Under the pieces are notes generated by a model. That model saw nothing but the letters and a program-made list of their open reading frames with translations. It did no database searches and was not told the origin of the DNA. Both the position numbers and the translations under genes were made by a program. This document shows positions 1-5,536 of a stretch of DNA of 12,128 bases, piece after piece. Source of the stretch: an uncultured Flavobacterium sp. (GTDB lineage Bacteria; Bacteroidota; Bacteroidia; Flavobacteriales; Flavobacteriaceae); the NCBI GenBank assembly GCA_945957245.1, contig CAMFLD010000036.1, positions 1 through 12,128 on the forward strand, given 5' to 3'. How positions within the stretch are numbered: the stretch's first letter is position 1; each line of letters opens with the position of its first letter.

Positions 1-62
1 TCTCCACAATAAGAACACATGTTGTCAAGTCGATAATCGCTGAATGTTTTTATCTGCCTCAT
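1..62 (-). CDS. N-terminal fragment of a probable HNH endonuclease (runs off the left edge)
   Basis: Only the first 20 codons are inside the window. They read MRQIKTFSDYRLDNMCSYCG and then continue off the edge. The CSYCG segment is a CxxC zinc knuckle of the kind that opens many small HNH nucleases, where a later CxxC and an H-N-H core follow; those parts cannot be seen here. The ATG (62-60) starts four bases after the stop codon of the upstream ATPase gene, so the two are almost certainly one transcript and probably partners. ATPase plus HNH nuclease is the layout of Septu (PtuA/PtuB) and related anti-phage modules. The nuclease assignment rests on the CxxC motif, a remembered resemblance of this N-terminus to Bacteroidota HNH proteins, and the neighbour; another CxxC zinc-ribbon protein is possible. 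Confidence 0.6.
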   Translation of the reverse strand, partial: MRQIKTFSDYRLDNMCSYCG

Positions 63-66
63 ATAT

Positions 67-1572
67 TTATTGCTCTTCTTCAAGAATCAAGCCTCGCTTA
101 GAATCAAGCCAGTTCTTTATATTCTCTTTTATATTATCCCATTCAGGAGTTAAACTTAATAAATCAACTAATTTACTGAGTCCGACATCCCTTGTATAAT
201 CCATTCTATCAATCACATCATCAAAATATTTATGGTTGTTCCCTGGATTTCCTATTGCTCTCGCTGCCTCAACTATCTCTCTTTGCTCAAGATTAAGTAC
301 TGCATTATCTAACTCACATATAGCTTGATGGTAATAACTTTCGGGGCTCTCACCATTTGGTAGATTAAATTGGGTTATTTTCTCAAGAGCTGATTGTCTC
401 TGAATTACATGAGCTGGTGTATTTCCAGTTAGAACCTTATTTATTTTATCTTCCTTTTCAGCAGCAGTACTATATTCGTCTCCATCCAAGATGAATAACA
501 TATTTTCTTGATTATCAATATTATTTAATATAGCTCCTGAAACTGATGTAAAACAATTAATTGCCGCACCAAATTTTTTTATTGACACATATTTTGAAAG
601 GCCTTCTTCTGCACAGATTTTTTTAACTAATGCAAATGCTAGGTCATCTTCTACAAATGCCTCTAATGGTCTAATTTGAGTCCCAGTTAATCTTTGCAAT
701 GCATCTGGTTTGGTTTTGGTAAAGCAAAGTGTTTTTACTGGTGTTTGGTAAAGATGGCGAACTGCAATAATATCAAGAGTCAATAGTGATTGCGCATGTG
801 TTGTGAAAATTATTTGAAGGTTTTTTTCAGTTGCAATAGTATTCAAAATGCCTATCAATTTAAATAAGGCATCTTGATGTAGCAAAAGGTCTATTTCGTC
901 GATTATGATAAGTCCATGGTTAGGAGCTTGCACTGCTTCAGAAAGGATAGCAAATATTCGTTGTTCCCCAGCACCCATACTAAGAGATGAGTAATTTATG
1001 GCACCTGTTTCAACACCAATGTATTGTTTTGAGCCAGATTGATGGCGATTATAGGCTGCATAAGTCTTGTTCATAACAATCCCAGCTAAATTTCTAACCC
1101 TATTTGAATTAACGTCATTTAGTGTAGTAGTGTTGAAGCTAATCCTTGATTGCTTAGTTTCGCTTTCAATAATTGGTACGCATGTTCTAATACCTATAAA
1201 TGAGACATACCTTTCTATCCTTGTGGAATACCTTGGTGACCATCTTCCCGTAACTTTTCGAAAATGCGTTTTATGATTTGTTGCAATTATTGCCCCATCT
1301 CTAAAATTTTGGTAAACATTGAAACTGCTTCCTGTCCAGGTTGAGTGGGTGGTAGGTGTAAAGAATTCACTAAACCTATGGTTAACAGTTGGAATCGGAA
1401 TGTTGACAGGATGATTTATACATGCCAAAGCATGTAGTATAGTTGATTTTCCTATTCCATTAGGGCCGAAGATTGCGGTTAAAGGTTTTTCAGTAAAGTC
1501 AATCTCCAAATCAACTAATCCTTTTAATCTTTGTATTTCTATCTTTTTTAAAACTTGCTGAGATTTTGGCAT
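67..1572 (-). CDS. AAA/ABC-type ATPase with C-terminal TOPRIM-like region (OLD/PtuA-like), candidate defence ATPase
   Basis: This 501-residue protein has the motifs of an SMC/OLD-type ATPase. Walker A is GPNGIGKST (residues 36-44), a signature-like SMGAGEQR lies at 198-205, Walker B is LIIIDEID (221-228, with D225 and E226), and the switch histidine is in TTHA (257-260). There is no long coiled coil between Walker A and the signature. After the ATPase core, FVEDD (306-310) and ILDGDE (361-366) reproduce the spacing of the TOPRIM acidic residues (E, then DxD), as in OLD-family nucleases. The last 130 residues are unassigned. The gene is followed after four bases by a probable HNH nuclease gene, which suggests that ATP binding or hydrolysis gates nuclease activity against foreign DNA. 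Septu PtuA, OLD/GajA-like proteins and DUF4435-type ATPases are the alternatives I weighed. No promoter consensus is clear; a dyad lies just upstream. Confidence 0.85.
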   Translation of the reverse strand: MPKSQQVLKKIEIQRLKGLVDLEIDFTEKPLTAIFGPNGIGKSTILHALACINHPVNIPIPTVNHRFSEFFTPTTHSTWTGSSFNVYQNFRDGAIIATNHKTHFRKVTGRWSPRYSTRIERYVSFIGIRTCVPIIESETKQSRISFNTTTLNDVNSNRVRNLAGIVMNKTYAAYNRHQSGSKQYIGVETGAINYSSLSMGAGEQRIFAILSEAVQAPNHGLIIIDEIDLLLHQDALFKLIGILNTIATEKNLQIIFTTHAQSLLTLDIIAVRHLYQTPVKTLCFTKTKPDALQRLTGTQIRPLEAFVEDDLAFALVKKICAEEGLSKYVSIKKFGAAINCFTSVSGAILNNIDNQENMLFILDGDEYSTAAEKEDKINKVLTGNTPAHVIQRQSALEKITQFNLPNGESPESYYHQAICELDNAVLNLEQREIVEAARAIGNPGNNHKYFDDVIDRMDYTRDVGLSKLVDLLSLTPEWDNIKENIKNWLDSKRGLILEEEQ

Positions 1573-1589
1573 AATGTATTTAATAAGAT

Positions 1590-1623
1590 TTTTAGTAAAA
1601 ATACATAAATTTCATTACTAAAA
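1590..1623. promoter_or_regulatory. 9-bp inverted repeat upstream of the ATPase gene (possible operator)
   Basis: TTTTAGTAA (1590-1598) and TTACTAAAA (1615-1623) are perfect inverted copies separated by 16 bases, starting 18 bases upstream of the ATPase start codon. The centre-to-centre distance is about 25 bp. The position suits an operator or a leader hairpin for the ATPase/HNH operon. The surroundings are very AT-rich, so chance is a real alternative, and I see no convincing TAnnTTTG promoter next to it. Confidence 0.3.
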
Positions 1624-1713
1624 TATCTTTTAGAATATTGTCTTGTAATTTTAAAATACCAAGGTAAAAAAAGCTAATAAGGATAAAGTACACTATGGTA
1701 CACTTAGGAAAAC

Positions 1714-1744
1714 AAAAAAGCCTCTACATTTCTGTAAAGGCTTT
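1714..1744 (-). terminator. Intrinsic terminator (second of two after tRNA-Asn)
   Basis: Read on the minus strand, AGCCTTTACA - GAAA - TGTAGAGGCT forms a 10-bp stem with one U·G wobble and a GNRA-type tetraloop, followed by six T's. The wobble and the GAAA loop only work in the minus-strand RNA, which fixes the orientation. It lies beyond a partial copy of the tRNA-Asn 3' end and is built like the terminator directly after the real tRNA. On the plus strand it would also be followed by a short T run but with a C-A mismatch. Confidence 0.65.
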
Positions 1745-1752
1745 CTATTGCT

Positions 1753-1769
1753 GCTCCCCCTCTTGGGCT
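1753..1769 (-). repeat. 17-bp duplicate of the tRNA-Asn 3' end (att-like or tRNA remnant)
   Basis: The 17 bases gctccccctcttgggct here are identical to 1852-1868, where they encode the 3' half of the T-arm, the 3' acceptor strand and the discriminator base of tRNA-Asn, plus one further base. The copies are 99 bp apart in the same orientation. No D-arm, anticodon arm or 5' acceptor accompanies this copy, so it cannot make a tRNA. Duplicated tRNA 3' ends are the usual trace of integration by tyrosine-recombinase elements. Alternatively this is all that is left of a tandem second tRNA-Asn gene, since it too is followed by a terminator. Confidence 0.7.
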
Positions 1770-1804
1770 TCCCGAAACAAGTTCGGGATAAACTTCTCGC
1801 CCAA
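1763..1804. repeat. Nested inverted repeat between the two tRNA 3'-end copies
   Basis: An outer pair TTGGGC (1763-1768) / GCCCAA (1799-1804) encloses an inner pair CCCGAA (1771-1776) / TTCGGG (1782-1787). The inner CCCGAA..TTCGGG palindrome resembles short GC-rich palindromes that I recall as scattered in flavobacterial intergenic regions. The outer left arm uses bases of the duplicated tRNA 3' end, so the element abuts or interrupts the tRNA remnant. Confidence 0.45.
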
Positions 1805-1816
1805 ATGGGTTATAAT

Positions 1817-1849
1817 AAAAAAGCCCGATACTTTCGTATCAGACTTTTT
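1817..1849 (-). terminator. Intrinsic terminator of tRNA-Asn
   Basis: On the minus strand a stem of about 14 bp, AAAAAGTCTGATAC - GAAA - GTATCGGGCTTTTT, includes two G·U wobbles, a GAAA tetraloop and a T run running into TTTTTTAT. It starts four bases after the discriminator base of the tRNA, so the tRNA primary transcript should end here. The wobble pairs favour the minus strand, although the A/T flanks could make it function both ways. Confidence 0.75.
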
Positions 1850-1852
1850 AAG

Positions 1853-1926
1853 CTCCCCCTCTTGGGCTCGAACCAAGGACCCTCTGATTAACAGTCAGAT
1901 GCTCTAACCAACTGAGCTAAGGAGGA
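1853..1926 (-). tRNA. tRNA-Asn (anticodon GTT)
   Basis: The minus-strand sequence folds into a full cloverleaf of 74 nt. The acceptor strands are TCCTCCT and AGGGGGA (one T·G pair) with discriminator G. The D-arm starts with TAGCTCAGTTGGTTAGAGC, the anticodon stem is TCTGA/TCAGA with loop CTGTTAA, which gives anticodon GTT, and the T-arm is CTTGG-TTCGAGC-CCAAG. The 3' CCA is not encoded; the next bases are CTT. A consensus flavobacterial promoter lies about 25 bases upstream and an intrinsic terminator follows directly. Its 3' 17 bases are repeated 99 bp downstream, next to an accessory ATPase/HNH pair, so this tRNA may serve as an integration site. Confidence 0.97.
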
Positions 1927-1950
1927 AGATGTATATCTTTTAAGCGGTTG

Positions 1951-1980
1951 CAAAGATAGAACGAATTTTGTTTTTTGCAA
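1951..1980 (-). promoter_or_regulatory. Flavobacterial promoter of tRNA-Asn
   Basis: The minus strand shows TTG (1980-1978), then 19 bases, then TATCTTTG (1958-1951). This is an exact match to the Bacteroidota TTG-N17-19-TAnnTTTG pattern. Transcription should begin around 1944, leaving a leader of about 18 bases before the tRNA 5' end at 1926. The promoter means that the tRNA does not depend on read-through from rseP. Confidence 0.7.
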
Positions 1981-2015
1981 ATAATTTCAAATAAAATTTG
2001 AAAAAAAATTATTTG
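1978..2015 (-). terminator. AT-rich hairpin at the end of rseP (weak terminator candidate)
   Basis: CAAATAATTT (1978-1987) pairs with AAATTATTTG (2006-2015), and inside it CAAAT (1988-1992) pairs with ATTTG (1996-2000), leaving a five-base bulge. The hairpin includes the rseP stop codon and reaches the TTG element of the tRNA promoter. It contains almost only A-T pairs and lacks a clear trailing T run on the minus strand, so its role as a terminator is uncertain. Confidence 0.3.
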
Positions 2016-3352
2016 TGGAAAATCGCTTTATAAATATCGTTACCGTTGGCAAAAAGCAACAACGAAATAAGTAGTACAATACCAACCATTTGCGCCTTTT
2101 CCATAAACTTGTCGCTTGGTTTCTTACCACTGATTATTTCATAAAGCAAAAACATCACATGACCACCATCTAAAGCCGGAATAGGCAATAAATTCATTAC
2201 GCCCAGCATAATTGACAACAAAGCGGTAATGCTCCAGAAAGCTTCCCAGCTCCAGCTATTAGGGAAAATGCTGAATATAGCCGCAAAACCACCAACACCT
2301 TTATAGGCTCCGGTTTTAGGAGTAAAGATTGCTTTTAGCTGCTTCCCATAGCTTTCAAACTGTGCCAATCCTCTGTCAATACCTGCCGGGATGGATTCAA
2401 AGAAACCATATTCCTGTTTGCTTACCTTGTAATATCCCAGTTTTTCTAAAGAAGCCAGATCAATTCCTCCAAGATTAACGCCTAGTTTTCCTTCCTTGTT
2501 TATTTTTACATCTAGGTTTATCTCTTTTTCATCTCTCAAAACAACGGCGGGAAGTGTTTTGCCTTTGTTGGCTTCCAATATCGGAGTTACTTCATCAATG
2601 TATTTTGTTTTTTGCCCATTCAGGCTTAGTAAAATATCTTTTGCTTTCAGGTTTTGATTTGCTGATTCAGCAGGAACTTTGCCTATGGCAAACGGCATAC
2701 GCAATTGCGCTAAAGGAGTTTTTTCTGAAGACAGTAATTTGTCAATGAAATTTATAGGGATTTTAATCTCCTGATTAGCGCCATTCCGGTTGATTACGAC
2801 ATTTTTGGACATCATGATTTTTTCCGAAATACTACCGTCCATTTTGTCAATAGGCTTACCATCAACACTCACAATTTTGTCACCTGTTTTAAAACCAATT
2901 TCCTGCATGGTTTTGTTTTCAATCCAAACACCGTCTTTTAGTTCACTATTAGAGATGTACTGCACCCCATAGAAAAAAGTCATTCCTATGTAGATGATAA
3001 AAGCCAGAATAAAGTTTACCGTAACACCACCTAACATGATGATTAAACGCTGCCATGCCGGTTTGGAACGGAATTCCCAAGGTTGCGGTTCCTGTTCCAT
3101 CTGCTCTGTATCCATGCTTTCGTCAATCATTCCTGATATTTTTACGTAACCACCCAAAGGCAGCCAGCCGATACCATATTCTGTTTCGCCGATTTTCTTT
3201 TTAAATAGAGAATACTTAACATCAAAAAATAAGTAGAATTTCTCTACTCGGGTTTTAAATAATTTAGCCGGGATAAAATGCCCTAATTCGTGAAGTATTA
3301 TTAGTATTGATAGGCTCAATAAAAATTGAGAAAGTTTAATTGCAATTTCCAT
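2009..3352 (-). CDS. rseP: RIP metalloprotease RseP (site-2 protease)
   Basis: This 447-residue inner-membrane zinc protease belongs to the M50B/site-2 family, which cuts transmembrane segments of anti-sigma factors and clears signal-peptide remnants. The zinc motif HELGH is at 21-25 in the first membrane helix. It is followed by PLGGYVKISGM (65-75) and GGVTVNFILAF (108-118), which open the second helix. Two PDZ-like domains fill roughly 125-205 and 220-290. The third metal ligand is in NLLPIPALDGGH (387-398, D395), and a last hydrophobic helix spans about 422-435. Length and domain order are normal for Bacteroidota. The gene often follows dxr in this phylum; here it follows a secreted M1 peptidase gene, with a hairpin and possible promoter between, so it may be transcribed separately. 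Confidence 0.96.
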   Translation of the reverse strand: MEIAIKLSQFLLSLSILIILHELGHFIPAKLFKTRVEKFYLFFDVKYSLFKKKIGETEYGIGWLPLGGYVKISGMIDESMDTEQMEQEPQPWEFRSKPAWQRLIIMLGGVTVNFILAFIIYIGMTFFYGVQYISNSELKDGVWIENKTMQEIGFKTGDKIVSVDGKPIDKMDGSISEKIMMSKNVVINRNGANQEIKIPINFIDKLLSSEKTPLAQLRMPFAIGKVPAESANQNLKAKDILLSLNGQKTKYIDEVTPILEANKGKTLPAVVLRDEKEINLDVKINKEGKLGVNLGGIDLASLEKLGYYKVSKQEYGFFESIPAGIDRGLAQFESYGKQLKAIFTPKTGAYKGVGGFAAIFSIFPNSWSWEAFWSITALLSIMLGVMNLLPIPALDGGHVMFLLYEIISGKKPSDKFMEKAQMVGIVLLISLLLFANGNDIYKAIFHK

Positions 3353-3382
3353 TTGTTATTCTAACGATTTCATTTTAACGCA

Positions 3383-3390
3383 CAAAAGTA
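3383..3390 (-). promoter_or_regulatory. Possible -7 element of an rseP promoter
   Basis: TACTTTTG on the minus strand matches TAnnTTTG and sits about 30 bases upstream of the rseP start codon. No exact TTG is found 17-19 bases further upstream, so the -33 element is weak or absent. The element overlaps the 3' arm of the hairpin at 3387-3406. Confidence 0.4.
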
Positions 3391-3406
3391 AGGTTTCCAC
3401 CTTACT
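3387..3406. terminator. 8-bp GC-containing hairpin between the M1 peptidase gene and rseP
   Basis: AGTAAGGT (3387-3394) and ACCTTACT (3399-3406) are perfect inverted copies with a four-base loop, read on the minus strand as GGAA. A short TTTTG follows on the minus strand. It lies 24 bases after the peptidase stop codon, so it could end that transcript, although the T run is short. It also overlaps the possible rseP promoter, so it could act as a regulatory dyad instead. Confidence 0.45.
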
Positions 3407-3430
3407 CTTGCACATATATTTTTAAGAAGA

Positions 3431-5356
3431 TTATTTTTTTATGAATTTTTTATGATATGTTCCATCAGCAGTTTGGATGTCAACATAATGAACCCCTGTA
3501 GACAATGAGCTAACAGAGAAATCTATGTTGGAATTTTCCATAACCTTCTGTCCCAAACTATTATAAACGGTTATTTTTTCCAGAATAGAAGTAGTTGGCA
3601 TTTGTATGTGTATCACATCTGAAGCCGGATTTGGGTAAAGTGCAATGGCGCTGTCCATATCAAAATTCTGGTTGCCTAAAGTAGCGGTAGAGTTAGCTGC
3701 TATAAGATGTCTTTCCGGGTCAAACTCAATAGAGGTGATTTGGAAAGGAACACTTTGAATGATTACTTCTCCATTAGTTGTGTTGTTCAGGACAATATCA
3801 GCCTGTTGCCCACCGGCACCATGAATCCTTACCGGAACCGGCATTTCAAAATAGGACACCGAAGCATCCGATTGGGTTTGGTTTATTGTAAATTTTGCCT
3901 GGCCAGTACCCCAGTTCTGAGCAGTAATCGTGTAGGTTGGATACCCTTGATTATATATCCAGTCATTAAAAAACTCCGTTAAGCTTTGTCCATAAACAGC
4001 TTCTAAATGCGACTGTAAATTAGCAGTGGTAGCATATTTGTAGGCAAGGTTAGGATCGGCTAAATAGTTTTTAAGCCCCTGAAAAAAAGCTGCATCACCC
4101 AATTTGAATCGCAACATCTCCAAAACCATGGCACCTTTGTCATAACTCAATCGGCTGCTGAAAATCCGATCGACATTCGTAGCCTGAGCATCGGTTAGGT
4201 ACACATTTCCCGAAGGACTGGAAACAATATAATCAATCATCGACTGTTTGTCTGCAACAAAAGCAGCATCGCCGTCAAAATTTTCGATAACCAAATCAGC
4301 CAGATAAGTTGCAAAACCTTCATTCAGCCAAATATCTTTCCAGGTACCACAGGTAACTTTATCTCCAAACCAATGATGTCCCATTTCGTGAGCTATCAAC
4401 TGTCTGTCAAACCCAACCATAAAAGATACGGTGGTATGTTCCATACCGCCACCCCAGCCAAATTCAGCATGGCCGTATTTTTCATTGTGGAACGGATAAA
4501 CTTCAAAAAGAGTTTCATACAAATCTAAAATCAACGGAGTCTGATCTAAATCCGATTGAACAGCAGCAAGATCTTCAGGGTAAATGTAGTTGATAATAGG
4601 GTAAGTATTTGGTGGTGTACCTGCCGATTGTGTGTATACGCTGTAATTGCTTACCGCCATGCAAATCAAATAAGCAGGGATTGGATAACCATGATGAAAA
4701 TGGGTTGTTTTATTCGTCCCCGAAATTACCGGAGCTGTGGTTTCAATTCCGTTCGAAACCGCAACATATTGGGAGGGAGCTGTTATATAAACATCAATGC
4801 TGTCAATCTTATCGTTTAAATCCTGTTTGCACGGCCACCAGTCTCTGGCTCCAAAAGGCTCAGAAAGTGTCCAGATGATTGGAGAGCCATTATGGGTGGT
4901 TTTTTCAAATGATCCCATGCCGTTATTAGGAGGAGTCCCCGAATATGTAATTTCTACCGTGGCAGAGGTTCCGGCAGCCTGAGTTGAAGGCAGCGTAATT
5001 ACTAACTCATTATTGCCACTTTCCGTAAAGGTAAGGCTGGTAGTTCCTTTTTTTACAGAGCTTACTGTTAATTCATTAGCCATGTCAAATGTAATCGTAT
5101 TCATATTGGACAAAGCGGTATAGGTTGTAGTAACTTTTCCCGAAATGAATTTGGTTGTAGCACCCGGATTGACAGTAAACTCCAATTTGTGGTAAGTAAT
5201 ATCGTAATTTGCGGTATTAGGATTCACCTGTACGCTCATCAGTTGCGAAGCTGATTTCATTTCGGCCTCTGCAATGGAGTGGCTTCTGCTTTTGTTTTCT
5301 TGAGCAAAAACAAAGCAAATTGACAAGCAAAACAAGAATAAGTAGGTCTTTTTCAT
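3431..5356 (-). CDS. Secreted M1-family zinc aminopeptidase with T9SS C-terminal sorting domain
   Basis: From the ATG at 5356 the protein has 641 residues and begins with a clear signal peptide, MKKTYLFLFCLSICFVFAQ. A start 11 codons upstream is open but would put hydrophilic residues before the signal, so I prefer this one. A beta-sandwich domain precedes the catalytic domain. The substrate-binding loop is GGGMEH (302-307, in place of GAMEN), the zinc motif is HEMGHHWFG (323-331) with third ligand E346 in NEGFATYL, and the likely catalytic tyrosine is Y405 in SYDKGA. ARDWWPCKQD (170-179) is also typical of the family. The last 65 residues (YPNPASDVIHI, YNSLGQKV, TGVHYVDI, ending FIKK) form a type A T9SS sorting domain, so the enzyme should be exported and released or anchored at the cell surface. 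The likely role is trimming N-terminal residues from external peptides. Confidence 0.93.
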   Translation of the reverse strand: MKKTYLFLFCLSICFVFAQENKSRSHSIAEAEMKSASQLMSVQVNPNTANYDITYHKLEFTVNPGATTKFISGKVTTTYTALSNMNTITFDMANELTVSSVKKGTTSLTFTESGNNELVITLPSTQAAGTSATVEITYSGTPPNNGMGSFEKTTHNGSPIIWTLSEPFGARDWWPCKQDLNDKIDSIDVYITAPSQYVAVSNGIETTAPVISGTNKTTHFHHGYPIPAYLICMAVSNYSVYTQSAGTPPNTYPIINYIYPEDLAAVQSDLDQTPLILDLYETLFEVYPFHNEKYGHAEFGWGGGMEHTTVSFMVGFDRQLIAHEMGHHWFGDKVTCGTWKDIWLNEGFATYLADLVIENFDGDAAFVADKQSMIDYIVSSPSGNVYLTDAQATNVDRIFSSRLSYDKGAMVLEMLRFKLGDAAFFQGLKNYLADPNLAYKYATTANLQSHLEAVYGQSLTEFFNDWIYNQGYPTYTITAQNWGTGQAKFTINQTQSDASVSYFEMPVPVRIHGAGGQQADIVLNNTTNGEVIIQSVPFQITSIEFDPERHLIAANSTATLGNQNFDMDSAIALYPNPASDVIHIQMPTTSILEKITVYNSLGQKVMENSNIDFSVSSLSTGVHYVDIQTADGTYHKKFIKK

Positions 5357-5536
5357 AGCAAATTCAAAAAATTTATGCGAATATAACAATTAATGAATTA
5401 TAGCTCTGTCAAAAGAATTATAATTTAAGCATCTATTAAGCTGATTTTAATTTGGTTATCAAAAAGTAAGTTTTTTGGTATCAGAAAGGTTTTATCAAAC
5501 ATTTCATTAAATTTGCGTCCTTATAAAGAAAATGTC
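5357..5536. other. Divergent intergenic region between the M1 peptidase and serS
   Basis: These 180 AT-rich bases separate two genes read outward and must hold both promoters. On the plus strand a TAAATTTG element (5508-5515) is the best -7 candidate for serS. On the minus strand TATATTCG (5385-5378) is a one-mismatch -7 candidate for the peptidase, without a correctly spaced TTG. No other structure stands out. Confidence 0.5.
5508..5515 (+). promoter_or_regulatory. Probable -7 element of the serS promoter
   Basis: TAAATTTG is an exact TAnnTTTG match 21 bases upstream of the serS start codon, so transcription would begin only about 15 bases before the ATG. No TTG lies at the usual 17-19-base distance; the closest is 30 bases upstream. 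The assignment therefore rests on the -7 element and position. Confidence 0.45.

Noticed and set aside
1688..1704. Short direct repeat GTACACT (1688-1694 and 1698-1704)
   Set aside because: Seven bases only, with no further structure or positional logic.
1695..1907. Open frame of 70 codons on the plus strand across the tRNA region
   Set aside because: It runs antisense through tRNA-Asn and two terminators and has no protein-like features.
4556..4982. Several plus-strand open frames opposite the M1 peptidase gene
   Set aside because: They overlap each other and the catalytic domain coding region, and their translations look random.
5378..5385. TATATTCG as promoter -7 element for the M1 peptidase
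   Set aside because: One mismatch to TAnnTTTG, and the nearest TTG is 24 bases away instead of 17-19; not listed as a feature by itself.
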